Assembly: GCA_964646465.1 (NCBI GenBank)
Contig: CAZYEN010000009.1
Coordinates: 1-43,172, forward strand
From: CALRBF01 sp964646465
GTDB taxonomy: Bacteria > Patescibacteriota > Minisyncoccia > SW-4-49-11
Direction of reading: 5' to 3'
Length of the DNA: 43,172 bases
Part shown: one piece after another, positions 24,644-32,385 of the stretch
How positions within the stretch are numbered: the stretch's first letter is position 1
How the letters are laid out: each line of letters begins with the position of its first letter
Translations under genes and position numbers: made by a program
The notes under the pieces: model-generated
Seen by the model: the letters and a program-made list of their open reading frames with translations, nothing else
The model's database searches: none
What the model was told of the DNA's origin: nothing

Positions 24644-25073
24644 AGAGTATAATCTTAGTTTTGATAGTAGATGTGAGTTGAATATCTATATTATATTGTC
24701 CTAACTCCTTAATTGGACTAGTTATTTGTATCATTGACTTATCTAATAATTGTTTAAATTTTACATTTAATGGCTCTAGAATATCTACCTCTTTAATAGC
24801 TCCAAATAAATGACCCTCTGCATTAGATTTTACGGTTAATATCAACTCGTAATTTTCTAATTGTGACTGTAGATTTTGTAAGTCTAATAATCTCTCTTGG
24901 TCTATTATTTGTTTTTTAGATTTATTAGCCTTATATTTAGATATTTCTTGGGCAGTAGGAATAACTCCTAGTCGTTTCTTTAATAAAAAGTTTCTGCCAT
25001 AACCTTCAGCCACTGAGACTAATTCTCCTTTTCTACCAACCTTATCTACATTTGAAGTTAAAAGTATTTGCAT
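24624..25073 (-). CDS. rplI: 50S ribosomal protein bL9
   Basis: 149 aa, usual length. The N domain has the signature VGRKGELVSVAEGYGRNFLL, then a long connecting helix and a C domain with SNAEGHLFGAIKEVDI. It overlaps pyrG by 20 bp and follows acylphosphatase by 3 bp. Several CPR phyla lack bL9, so its presence helps place the organism. Confidence 0.96.
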   Translation of the reverse strand: MQILLTSNVDKVGRKGELVSVAEGYGRNFLLKKRLGVIPTAQEISKYKANKSKKQIIDQERLLDLQNLQSQLENYELILTVKSNAEGHLFGAIKEVDILEPLNVKFKQLLDKSMIQITSPIKELGQYNIDIQLTSTIKTKIILYVKSEK

Positions 25074-25076
25074 ATT

Positions 25077-25358
25077 TTAATGTATTATCCTAAATTCATC
25101 TTTTCCCAAACTTATATACTCTTTATTATCCCAAACCTCAGACACATTGTCAACGCGAGACAACCTAGAACCTTTTGATACTTCTTGAATTAAAGTCTGC
25201 AATTTATTTTTATCTCCCCAAGCCTCCACCTTTACAGTCCCATCTGGTAAATTTTCTACCGTGCCAATAATACTAAGTGATTTTGCTATTTTGACCACAA
25301 AAACTCTAAACCTAACCATTTGAACTCTACCTGAGACTATTAACTGTAAGTGTTGCAT
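25077..25358 (-). CDS. acyP: Acylphosphatase-family protein with altered phosphate loop
   Basis: Small cytoplasmic hydrolase of acyl phosphates. The 93-aa protein keeps the fold motifs QLIVSGRVQ, the catalytic arginine (R18 in FRVF) and the catalytic asparagine (N36 in GTVENLPDG), with the correct spacing of 18. The phosphate loop, normally VQGVGFR, reads VQMVRFR: the first Gly is Met14 and the second Arg16. The Gly-to-Met change is unexpected at a position that shapes the loop and may impair or change activity. It is embedded between the M50 protease and rplI with 3-bp gaps. Confidence 0.85.
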   Translation of the reverse strand: MQHLQLIVSGRVQMVRFRVFVVKIAKSLSIIGTVENLPDGTVKVEAWGDKNKLQTLIQEVSKGSRLSRVDNVSEVWDNKEYISLGKDEFRIIH

Positions 25359-25361
25359 AGA

Positions 25362-25985
25362 CTAACCAATAATTAAATTAGCAAGTCCATATATAATTGG
25401 AGTAATTAAACTAAATCCGAAAAATACAAAAATTAGAACTATCCACATACCTTGTTGCTCCAATACAGCATAAAATTCACTTCGAAGAAATTTATCCGGT
25501 AGGAAGGGAGTAATAATTTTAGAGCCATCTAATGGGGGGATTGGGACTGAATTGAATACAGCTAACACAACATTTATAACTACAGCTATTACAAACAATT
25601 GCCCCATTTCTGTAGGAATAGATGTAAAAATTAAAGCTACTCTATAAAAGACTCCTAATAAAATAGCTAAAACCAAATTAGAGGCCGGCCCTGCCAAAGC
25701 TACCAAGGCTGGAGCCCATTTTTGGTCTCTCAACAGATAAGGGTTAAATGGCACTGGCTTAGCATAACCAAATACAAAGGCTCCTCCACTGGCAAGCCCC
25801 ATCAATAGTGGTAAAATAACTGAACCATAGATATCAATATGAGGAATAGGATTCAAAGTCAGTCTACCAGCTAATTTAGCAGTAGGATCCCCAAGAGACA
25901 GTGCGACTACTCCGTGAGAGACTTCGTGAACTATAACTGCAAAAATTAGAATTATAATTTGAAATATTATTAAAGTAGTGTCCAT
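25362..25985 (-). CDS. Site-2-protease-like M50 membrane metalloprotease
   Basis: 207-aa intramembrane zinc protease. The zinc motif HEVSHG (H20, E21, H24) lies in the first membrane helix. The third ligand lies in NSVPIPPLDGSKI. Other family marks are GDPTAKLAGRLTLNPIPHID and ALVALAGPASNLVLAILLG. No PDZ or CBS domain. This is the short FtsH-unrelated YwhC/SpoIVFB-like form. The substrate is unknown. First gene of the operon that continues into acyP-rplI-pyrG. Confidence 0.92.
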   Translation of the reverse strand: MDTTLIIFQIIILIFAVIVHEVSHGVVALSLGDPTAKLAGRLTLNPIPHIDIYGSVILPLLMGLASGGAFVFGYAKPVPFNPYLLRDQKWAPALVALAGPASNLVLAILLGVFYRVALIFTSIPTEMGQLFVIAVVINVVLAVFNSVPIPPLDGSKIITPFLPDKFLRSEFYAVLEQQGMWIVLIFVFFGFSLITPIIYGLANLIIG

Positions 25986-26077
25986 AAATTATTGTATGAG
26001 TTGACTTTTATTCATCTAACAGTTATAATAATAACATATATTGTCATTAATCTCAATAATACTGTTAAATTTATACT

Positions 26078-26278
26078 ATGTCTCGACGATGTGAATTACC
26101 AATTTGTACCAAGAAAGCAATGGTTGTAACTAAGCGTAAACTTTTACGTGGTAACTATAATCCAACCAGTAAACATGTTCAAAAAGTAAATGTACAACCA
26201 TATACCTTGCCTGATGGAACTAAAGTAAAAGCTTGTACTACTTGTATTCGTACTATAAATAAAAGTTTACTTGCCTAA
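26078..26278 (+). CDS. rpmB: 50S ribosomal protein bL28 (zinc-ribbon form)
   Basis: 66-aa large-subunit protein. It has two cysteine pairs, CELPIC and CTTC, so it is the zinc-binding form. Core residues are VVTKRKLLRGNYNPTSKHVQ and LPDGTKVKACTTCIRTI. Transcribed alone, with a strong hairpin after the stop. It is divergent from the M50 gene. Confidence 0.94.
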   Translation: MSRRCELPICTKKAMVVTKRKLLRGNYNPTSKHVQKVNVQPYTLPDGTKVKACTTCIRTINKSLLA

Positions 26279-26295
26279 GTATTGTATTTGAATCA

Positions 26296-26331
26296 AAAAG
26301 AGAGTGGTTTATATAAAAACTACTCTCTTTT
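26296..26331. terminator. Bidirectional intrinsic terminator between rpmB and the SanA-like gene
   Basis: AAAAGAGAGT (26296-26305) pairs with ACTCTCTTTT (26322-26331). The plus strand continues TATT, the minus strand ends in TTTTTGATT. It sits between convergent stop codons and can serve both genes. Confidence 0.85.
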
Positions 26332-26332
26332 A

Positions 26333-26971
26333 TTATATGATCTCCTCCTTCTCACCTAAAAATTTAGGTTGTCTATTGAGAATATGCACATCCATCCAAG
26401 CTTGAGTTCTAGCTAATATCTCTCTAAATTGAGTTCTTGCATTAAATTTCATACTAACCCCCTCAGCTACAAAACCCTCAGAATCTATACCTAAAGTTCT
26501 TGCAATATATACAGCCCTCTTTACATGAAATTCTTGAGATATAATTAATATATCATTCTGTCCGAACACATCTCTAGCCCTCATCACAGAATCTAATGTT
26601 CTAAAGCCAGCATAATCAAGGACTATATCTTCTTTTGGTATACCTTTGTCTAACAAAGCTATTTGCATAGCCTTAGGCTCATTGTAAGAAATATCAGCAT
26701 TGTCACCACTAACTAAGATTTTTTTAATTTTTCCACTTTCATATAATTTAGTAGCAGCTTCAATTCTATTAATAAAAAAAGGATTTTCCTTACCCCCAAC
26801 CGTCCTCGCACTAGTACCTAACACTAGCCCAACTTTATGTTCTTTGACTTTGTCTATATCTTTAAATATAAATTGGGTAGGATTATGATTGATAGTGGCA
26901 TTAGTATAAGTTATGAATACAATACCACTAATCAATATGATACCTATAAATTTACGAATAAATTGAATCAT
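26333..26971 (-). CDS. SanA/YdcF-like DUF218 membrane protein
   Basis: 212 aa with one N-terminal membrane helix (about 5-25) and a DUF218 domain outside. Visible marks: VGLVLGTSARTVGGKENPFF, KKILVSGDNADISYNEPKAM, LDYAGFRTLDSVMRARDVFG and the SanA-type tail AWMDVHILNRQPKFLGEK. SanA affects envelope permeability and vancomycin sensitivity in enterobacteria; the biochemical role is unknown. TATAAT lies seven bases before the ATG, so the mRNA is predicted to be leaderless. Confidence 0.85.
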   Translation of the reverse strand: MIQFIRKFIGIILISGIVFITYTNATINHNPTQFIFKDIDKVKEHKVGLVLGTSARTVGGKENPFFINRIEAATKLYESGKIKKILVSGDNADISYNEPKAMQIALLDKGIPKEDIVLDYAGFRTLDSVMRARDVFGQNDILIISQEFHVKRAVYIARTLGIDSEGFVAEGVSMKFNARTQFREILARTQAWMDVHILNRQPKFLGEKEEII

Positions 26972-26978
26972 ATAAATA

Positions 26979-26987
26979 ATTATATCA
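26979..26987 (-). promoter_or_regulatory. Extended -10 predicting a leaderless SanA-like mRNA
   Basis: TGATATAAT on the minus strand followed by exactly seven bases (TATTTAT) and then ATG. The expected transcription start falls on or next to the A of ATG. Confidence 0.55.
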
Positions 26988-27003
26988 TATAATTATGTTT
27001 TTA

Positions 27004-27032
27004 TTGCAAGTTATTTGCAAATAGTATATAAT
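27004..27032 (+). promoter_or_regulatory. znuA promoter with repeated TTGCAA
   Basis: -35 TTGCAA (27004-27009), 17 bp, -10 TATAAT (27027-27032). A second TTGCAA (27015-27020) lies in the spacer, 11 bp downstream of the first. A repressor site (for example a Fur/Zur-type protein) overlapping the spacer would be suitable for a zinc operon, but the match to known Zur boxes is not shown. Confidence 0.6.
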
Positions 27033-27064
27033 ATGTTTATAAATTATAATTTAATATTTAAAAT

Positions 27065-28057
27065 ATGAAAGTATCAAGACCATTATTAATCGCTATAATT
27101 ATAATTTTAGGGGTTGGAGGAGTGCTATTAGCAAATAGACCAAATACTCAAAATCCAACCCCTAACAACCCTGAACAGGAGGTTGAAAAACCAATTATAG
27201 TAACTACTCTCTTTCCATTTTATAATTTTACAAGCCAGTTGGTAGGAGATAAAGCTGAAGTATCATTATTATTACCACCTGGGGTAGAACCACATTCTTT
27301 TGAACCTACCCCTCAAGATATAATCAAAATTCAGGAGTCTGATATATTTATTTACACTGGAGATATTATGGAGCCATGGGTTGCAGATATTGTAGCTAAT
27401 ATTCCAGATTCTGTGAAAGTGATTAATGCAAGTGAAGGCATTACTTTCATAGATAGTACAGATGATCATTCACATGAAAATGATCACGGTCACGAAGATG
27501 AAAAAAAAGAAAACAAATCTGGCTCTAATTTAGATCCTCATTTTTGGTTAGACTTCAATAATGCTATTATTTCTACTCAGACTATCTCAAAGGCAATCTC
27601 TAGTCTAAATATAATAGATAGTACAAACTTAGAAAACAATACTAATACTTTAATTACTTCATTAGAACAACTGGACACAGAATATAAGTCTACTTTCGAT
27701 CAATGTAAGAATAAAACTATTCTCCAAGCTGGACATAGGACTTTTGAATATTTAGCCAAAAAATATAACTTACAGTATATAACTACTGAAGAATTAAGCC
27801 CTAATAGTGATACTTCCGCTAAAGATATAGCCAAATTAATTAGAGAAATTAGAGAAAATAAGTCGAAAACTGTATTCACTGAAGAATTAGTTGAGCCCAG
27901 AATTGCTAATACCATTAAAACTGAAACTGGAGCTTCAGTTTTAGTTTTAAATGGGGCTCATAACATTAGTTCTGAACAGTTCAAATCAAAAATAAGTTTT
28001 GTAGATATTATGAGACAAAATTTAGAGAATTTAAGTATTGGTCTTGAATGTAAATAA
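27065..28057 (+). CDS. znuA: Zinc ABC transporter substrate-binding protein (ZnuA-like)
   Basis: Captures Zn(II) outside the membrane for the ABC importer. 330 aa: N-terminal signal/anchor helix (about 8-24, no lipobox), then a cluster A-I fold. Metal ligands are H77 (EPHSFEPTP), H159 (LDPHFWLDF), H224 (QAGHRTFEYL) and an acidic residue in TEELVEPRIA. A His/Asp/Glu-rich loop DDHSHENDHGHEDE (133-146) is typical of zinc rather than manganese binders. C214 and C329 could form the family disulfide, possibly made with help from the VKOR system. First gene of znuA-znuC-znuB. Confidence 0.93.
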   Translation: MKVSRPLLIAIIIILGVGGVLLANRPNTQNPTPNNPEQEVEKPIIVTTLFPFYNFTSQLVGDKAEVSLLLPPGVEPHSFEPTPQDIIKIQESDIFIYTGDIMEPWVADIVANIPDSVKVINASEGITFIDSTDDHSHENDHGHEDEKKENKSGSNLDPHFWLDFNNAIISTQTISKAISSLNIIDSTNLENNTNTLITSLEQLDTEYKSTFDQCKNKTILQAGHRTFEYLAKKYNLQYITTEELSPNSDTSAKDIAKLIREIRENKSKTVFTEELVEPRIANTIKTETGASVLVLNGAHNISSEQFKSKISFVDIMRQNLENLSIGLECK

Positions 28058-28077
28058 ATGCTATAATAATTTATAGT

Positions 28078-28827
28078 ATGAAAAATCCAATTATATCTAT
28101 TCGTGACTTATCTGTAGAGTTTAATAATATTAAAGTATTAGACAATATTAATCTTGATATTTATCAGGAAGACTTTATTGGTATTGCCGGTCCCAATGGA
28201 GCTGGCAAATCTACTTTAATTAAGACTTTACTAAACCTAAATAACTACACTGGTGAAATTAAACTTTGGGATATGCCATTAAATAAATTCAAAAATTGGA
28301 ATTATATTGGTTATTTACCTCAATCGCTCAACCAATATTCCCATCAGTTCCCTGCTACTGTTGAGGAAATTGTATCATTAGGTTTGATATCTTCTCTGAC
28401 ATGGCCTCGTATATTAGATACAAAATCTATAAAAAAAGTGAATGACATTCTGAATGAACTTGAAATTAATAATCTTGCTAAAACTTCAATTCATGATTTA
28501 TCTGGAGGACAAAGACAAAGAGTCTGGTTGGCTAAAGCTCTAGTTTCACAACCAAAAGTATTAATTCTGGATGAACCAACTAATGCTCTTGATCCTGAAA
28601 TCAGAAAAGTATTTTATCAACAGATTACTACATTATATAAAAAAGGGGTAGCTATTATATTAATCACTCATGATACTAGTGATATAGGGAATTATGCAAA
28701 AAAACTACTATTATTAGATAATAAAGTTATCTTTTGGGGTGAGTTTGGTGATATTTGCAACTCTAAGGAAATGAGTAATTACTTTGGTGAGGAAGCCAAG
28801 CATATTATTTGTCATCAACATGAGTAA
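28078..28827 (+). CDS. znuC: Zinc ABC transporter ATP-binding protein (ZnuC-like)
   Basis: 249-aa ATPase of the metal importer. Walker A GPNGAGKSTLIKTLL, Q-loop YLPQSLNQY, signature LSGGQRQRVWLAKAL, Walker B KVLILDEPTNALD and switch His in LITHDTSD. It starts 20 bp after znuA. An internal extended -10 (TGCTATAAT, 28059-28067) ends 10 bp before its ATG and could give an extra nearly leaderless znuCB message. The C-terminal residues IICHQHE end in the znuB overlap. Confidence 0.94.
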   Translation: MKNPIISIRDLSVEFNNIKVLDNINLDIYQEDFIGIAGPNGAGKSTLIKTLLNLNNYTGEIKLWDMPLNKFKNWNYIGYLPQSLNQYSHQFPATVEEIVSLGLISSLTWPRILDTKSIKKVNDILNELEINNLAKTSIHDLSGGQRQRVWLAKALVSQPKVLILDEPTNALDPEIRKVFYQQITTLYKKGVAIILITHDTSDIGNYAKKLLLLDNKVIFWGEFGDICNSKEMSNYFGEEAKHIICHQHE

Positions 28828-29638
28828 TTTAATTAATATATTACAATATCAATTTATTGAAAGAGCCATTATTGCTGGATTATTCCTAGGAGTTGTCTGT
28901 GCTGTGATGGGAGTATTTTTAGTGTTAAGAAAAATGTCATTAATTGGAGATGGACTTGCTCATATTAGCTTTGGGGCTATTGCAATAGGGCTTGTATTTG
29001 GGTTTTATCCCCTAGTTATTGCTCTTCCCTTAGTGATTATAGCTTCACTACTAATATATGCATTAACTCGTAATCACATTATAGAAGGAGATGCTATTAT
29101 TGGAATTCTAGCCTCTCTTGGGCTTGCGATCGGAGTAATTTTATCCAGTATTGCGACAGGATTTAATGTAGATATATTTAGTTATTTATTCGGTAATATC
29201 TTAGCCATCACCCAGCAAGAGCTAAACTTTGTAATTATAGGATCCATCATTATAATAACCATCTTAATACTATTTTATCAGGAATTTATGGCAATTTCAT
29301 TCAATCCTGAACAAGCTAAAATTAGTGGAATTCCTGTGACTATATTAGATATTTTATTTTCCATAATAACAGCTATAACTGTCATTATGAGTGTAAAATT
29401 AGCAGGAGCCTTATTAGTCTCTGCTTTAATTATATTACCAGCTAGTTCAAGCCTACAAGTTGCAAAAAGCTTTCAAAATACAATTCTTTTTACTATTCTA
29501 TTTGCATTGATTAGTATTATCATTGGTATAGCGATATCCCTAATCATTAATATACCAACTGGAGCTACTATTGTTACTGTCAATGCTGCAATTTTCTTTT
29601 TTATACTTTTAATAAAGTTACTAAAATCTAACCAATAG
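28820..29638 (+). CDS. znuB: Zinc ABC transporter permease (ZnuB-like)
   Basis: 272-aa ABC-3 family permease with about eight membrane helices. Conserved: AGLFLGVVCAVMGVFLVLRK, the loop SLIGDGLAHISFGAIAIG and AGALLVSALIILPASSS. The start is ATG 28820, overlapping znuC by 8 bp (ATGAGTAA); an upstream in-frame GTG at 28784 lies inside znuC and is not needed. The 3' end overlaps the convergent histidine-kinase gene by 11 bp, so no dedicated terminator fits between them. Confidence 0.93.
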   Translation: MSNLINILQYQFIERAIIAGLFLGVVCAVMGVFLVLRKMSLIGDGLAHISFGAIAIGLVFGFYPLVIALPLVIIASLLIYALTRNHIIEGDAIIGILASLGLAIGVILSSIATGFNVDIFSYLFGNILAITQQELNFVIIGSIIIITILILFYQEFMAISFNPEQAKISGIPVTILDILFSIITAITVIMSVKLAGALLVSALIILPASSSLQVAKSFQNTILFTILFALISIIIGIAISLIINIPTGATIVTVNAAIFFFILLIKLLKSNQ

Positions 29639-30773
29639 GAATATGCAAGGTAAACATAGTCCCCTCACCTTCTTTTGATTGTACTTGAATAGTCCCATTA
29701 TGTAATTCTATTATGGCTTTTGTTAAAGTTAAACCAAGCCCCCTACCTCCGGTATGTTTTGATCTAGAGGAATCAACTCTATAAAATTTATCAAAAATTC
29801 TATGTATTAAATGTTCAGGAATTCCAATACCATTATCCCTGATATACATAGTAAAAAACTTTTTATGGATTTTAGTCTCAACTTCAATTTCACTATTATC
29901 TTTAGAATATTTGATAGCATTTTCTATAATATTTTCTACTGCTTGAGTAATAAGAATAGGAACTAATTTTATTTTTTTATCTAAATTTTTACCTTTGAGC
30001 ATAATATTTATATTCTTTTGTGGAGCTTTATTATTAATATTATGTAAAGTTGTATTTAAAATAGATTGTATACTTACATATTCAAACTGCAAATGTTCTT
30101 TAGATAGAGATAATAGTGACAAATCATTAATCAAATCGTTTAAATAATCAACTTTATTTTGAATTTCATGTAATAATTTGGAGTTGTCTTGACTTAATTT
30201 AGTATCAGTTAAGATTAAATCTGTCTTTGCCATTATAACTGAAAGTGGTGTTTTTAGCTCATGAGAAGCATATTCTATAAACTCTTTTTGAGAGCGAAAA
30301 CTTTTGCCTAATCTTAATAACATTTCATTAATAGACGATATCAATTCTTGTAGCTCTTCATCAATATGGGGATATGATATCTTCTCCATTGACTCGGCCT
30401 GAATAGCTTTAATCTGTTTATTAATATCTTTAATCGGACTTAATACTTGAGCCGAAATAGCATTACCTCCTACCAAAGATAATGCCACCAAAATAGCAAA
30501 GATAAAAAAAGAACTTCTCCTAATCGTAGATAAATCACTTTGTCTAATATCTCTAATAACTTCAATAAATTTATCTTGAGGAAATGCACCGTCTCGCAAC
30601 TCAGAGAAAACTGTACTATATTGTGATAACCCATCTATACCTAATTCTGTTCTATCATAGTATCGAACTACCAATAAATTTAAAGTTATAATTATAATCA
30701 AACTTAATAATACAAAAAGACCTGTATAATACATTGTTAGCCTGAATTGTAGTGTATGAATATAATTTAACAT
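29628..30773 (-). CDS. Sensor histidine kinase
   Basis: 381-aa inner-membrane sensor. TM1 about 14-36, a short external loop of about 50 residues, TM2 about 87-105, a HAMP-like linker (VLSPIKDINKQIKAI), then HisKA with phospho-acceptor H171 (EYASHELKTPLS). The HATPase domain has N box ENIIENAIKYS, G1 DNGIGIPEHL, F box FDKFYRVDSSRS and G2 GGRGLGLTL. It should phosphorylate the regulator at 31.2 kb. Its promoter overlaps a terminator hairpin and predicts a leaderless message. The signal is unknown. A 53-aa ORF separates it from its regulator. Confidence 0.94.
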   Translation of the reverse strand: MLNYIHTLQFRLTMYYTGLFVLLSLIIIITLNLLVVRYYDRTELGIDGLSQYSTVFSELRDGAFPQDKFIEVIRDIRQSDLSTIRRSSFFIFAILVALSLVGGNAISAQVLSPIKDINKQIKAIQAESMEKISYPHIDEELQELISSINEMLLRLGKSFRSQKEFIEYASHELKTPLSVIMAKTDLILTDTKLSQDNSKLLHEIQNKVDYLNDLINDLSLLSLSKEHLQFEYVSIQSILNTTLHNINNKAPQKNINIMLKGKNLDKKIKLVPILITQAVENIIENAIKYSKDNSEIEVETKIHKKFFTMYIRDNGIGIPEHLIHRIFDKFYRVDSSRSKHTGGRGLGLTLTKAIIELHNGTIQVQSKEGEGTMFTLHIPIG

Positions 30774-30780
30774 ATATAAA

Positions 30781-30789
30781 ATTATAACA
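30781..30789 (-). promoter_or_regulatory. Extended -10 predicting a leaderless histidine-kinase mRNA
   Basis: TGTTATAAT on the minus strand, then seven bases (TTTATAT), then ATG 30773. It follows directly after the hairpin at 30793-30823, so kinase and regulator can be transcribed separately. Confidence 0.6.
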
Positions 30790-30792
30790 TAG

Positions 30793-30823
30793 AAAATAGA
30801 GAAAGTGAGACTTTCTCTATTTT
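30793..30823 (-). terminator. Hairpin terminator after the 53-aa ORF
   Basis: Perfect 13-bp stem AAAATAGAGAAAG / CTTTCTCTATTTT with a 5-nt loop. The minus strand continues CTATG, so the U-run is within the stem as in the rplT terminator. It separates the small ORF from the kinase gene. Confidence 0.6.
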
Positions 30824-30934
30824 CAGCTCCCCACCAAGGAGAGTATTTATCTTATATTGAAGATATTGGATTAATTACTATGTGTAGAAAGGGAGCTATA
30901 TTATTGACTTTAAGTTGATTGCAATAAATTATAT

Positions 30935-31096
30935 CTAATATTGACTAGGTTTGCCTTTCCATACTCTTTGAGCACCATCTTTTTTATGAATAATATGTTG
31001 ACCTAGAATATGCTTTTGATTACTGAGAATACTTCTACTATGAGCCTCACCAAGTACCCTCATTTTACTTTGGACAAAATGTTTCTGGTATCTCAT
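30935..31096 (-). CDS. Small basic protein of unknown function (53 aa)
   Basis: I do not recognise this family. The frame ATG 31096 to TAG 30935 encodes a strongly basic, His-rich peptide beginning MRYQKHFVQSKMRVLGEAHS and ending RVWKGKPSQY. It has 4 Arg, 7 Lys and 5 His against one Glu and one Asp. There is no membrane segment or cysteine, and a nucleic-acid or ribosome partner is possible but only guessed. Support for coding: it occupies the otherwise empty 408-bp gap between response regulator and kinase on the same strand, has its own promoter-like region with a direct repeat typical of OmpR-type regulators, and is followed by a hairpin terminator. No Shine-Dalgarno, like its neighbours. 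Confidence 0.55.
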   Translation of the reverse strand: MRYQKHFVQSKMRVLGEAHSRSILSNQKHILGQHIIHKKDGAQRVWKGKPSQY

Positions 31097-31143
31097 ATTG
31101 TTGTCTCTTAGTTAATACAGAATCATTAATTGATTCTATATAT

Positions 31144-31177
31144 ACTATAGATAATGATGGGTGAAGTTAATGTGAAG
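31144..31177 (-). promoter_or_regulatory. Putative response-regulator box and -10 for the 53-aa ORF
   Basis: Two direct repeats CTTCAC (minus strand; GTGAAG on plus at 31161-31166 and 31172-31177) spaced exactly 11 bp, the spacing of OmpR/PhoB half-sites. Eleven bases after the repeats is TATAGT (31149-31144) as a -10, with no separate -35, the layout of PhoB-activated promoters. It begins 4 bp after the regulator gene's stop codon. Confidence 0.5.
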
Positions 31178-31181
31178 ATAT

Positions 31182-31841
31182 CTATAATATGCCATACCCC
31201 TTCCCTTTTACGGTTTTTATTATCTTTTTCTTTGGATCTATCTTTTTTCTCAAAGTCTTAATATGGGTTTTGACCGTATCAGAAAGCATGTCCACCGAAT
31301 CATCCCAAACATGCTCTAAGAGTTCTTCAGCTGAGATAATCCGATTTTGATTACGAATTAAATATTCTAATAATCGCATCTCTTTAGTAGATAATTCAAT
31401 TACCTTATCTTTATGCATCACTCTATTTTGGGCAGGAATAACCTCATAATCATCTAGATATAAACTATGATTTTTATTATCTGAAAATCTCCTAATCACC
31501 GCCTCAATACGTGCTACAACCTCCGCTAAATGAAATGGTTTCGTCATATAATCATCAGCCCCATGCTTAAATCCGTCCAACTTATCATAGATTTGAGAAC
31601 GAGCAGTAAGCATAATCACCGGCACAATATTCCCAGCCTCTCTAATATCATTAATAATCTCCATTCCATCTTTACCTGGAAGATTAAGGTCCAAAATACA
31701 ACAATCATATTGATTTAATTTTAAGGCCGAAAATCCAGTATTACCATCATATCTAACATCCACTGCAAAGCCTTGTTTCTCAAGATAAATTTTGAGAGTA
31801 TCGGCAATATCCATTTCATCTTCTATGATGAGTATTCTCAT
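31182..31841 (-). CDS. OmpR/PhoB-family response regulator
   Basis: 219 aa. Receiver domain with acidic pocket IIEDEMD, phospho-acceptor D51 (CCILDLNLPGKDG), switch Thr in VIMLTARS and Lys in DDYMTKPFHL. The C-terminal winged helix has STKEMRLLEYLIRNQNRIIS, a recognition helix VDMLSDTVKTHIKTLRKKID and the terminal wing IKTVKGKGYGIL. It lies 3 bp after a cupin gene and upstream of the 53-aa ORF and kinase. The direct repeat just after its stop codon is a candidate target site. Confidence 0.95.
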   Translation of the reverse strand: MRILIIEDEMDIADTLKIYLEKQGFAVDVRYDGNTGFSALKLNQYDCCILDLNLPGKDGMEIINDIREAGNIVPVIMLTARSQIYDKLDGFKHGADDYMTKPFHLAEVVARIEAVIRRFSDNKNHSLYLDDYEVIPAQNRVMHKDKVIELSTKEMRLLEYLIRNQNRIISAEELLEHVWDDSVDMLSDTVKTHIKTLRKKIDPKKKIIKTVKGKGYGIL

Positions 31842-31844
31842 AAG

Positions 31845-32234
31845 TTATTCATCGTAATTATCCAAGTATTCGTCCATATCATTCTCTGAATTAGAGACAT
31901 CTTCCTTCTGAAATGAACCTGGTTCATATTCTGGAGGAGCATAAATAGTATATAATTTAAGCTCTCCCTCAGAATCATTGATAATATTATGCTTCACCCC
32001 TGCTGGAGAAAAAATACAATCTCCGACTTCAATTTGACCATCTTCCCCTGGCATCTCTAATCTACCAGTGCCATCCACCACCACTGTAATCTGGTCAACT
32101 TCACCATAGACTTCCTCCCCTACATCGTCACCGGGATTTAAATTCATCAAAACCAACTGACTATCCGCCCCAGTCGCAATAACCTTACGATAATCTGTAT
32201 TTGCTTGAGTTTGGGCAATGATATCTATTTTCAT
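31845..32234 (-). CDS. Small cupin-domain protein
   Basis: 129 aa from the preferred ATG 32234 (MKIDIIAQTQANTDYRKVIA); an upstream in-frame ATG at 32288 would add 18 residues that do not look cupin-like. The single-domain cupin barrel has GDDVGEEVYGEVDQITVVVD (motif 1-like, with Glu rather than the usual His pair), GQIEVGDCIFSPAGVKHNII (motif 2 with His) and an acidic tail. It is similar in style to mannose-6-phosphate-isomerase-like cupins; the ligand is unknown. It is cotranscribed with the response regulator (3-bp gap), so it may modulate the same response. Confidence 0.8.
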   Translation of the reverse strand: MKIDIIAQTQANTDYRKVIATGADSQLVLMNLNPGDDVGEEVYGEVDQITVVVDGTGRLEMPGEDGQIEVGDCIFSPAGVKHNIINDSEGELKLYTIYAPPEYEPGSFQKEDVSNSENDMDEYLDNYDE

Positions 32235-32348
32235 ATTATATAACATTAATTCTATATATACCATATCATATTCTAAGCTAAATCTCAATTTTTATATAGG
32301 AATAATAAATGGTTAAAAGATTGGTGAATAAATAATTTTATATATAAT

Positions 32349-32385
32349 CCTCTCTTAGGGGAGATGAACCTAGGCTGGAGGATGA
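32349..32385 (+). repeat. Possible degenerate REP-like hairpin unit
   Basis: The 304-bp gap between pilin and cupin genes holds no credible gene. Within it a hairpin CCTCTCTTAGGGGAG, then AACCTAGGCT, then GGAGGATGA resembles the order of parts in the 22.77-kb element, but with weaker pairing and no clear mirrored partner. Confidence 0.3.
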
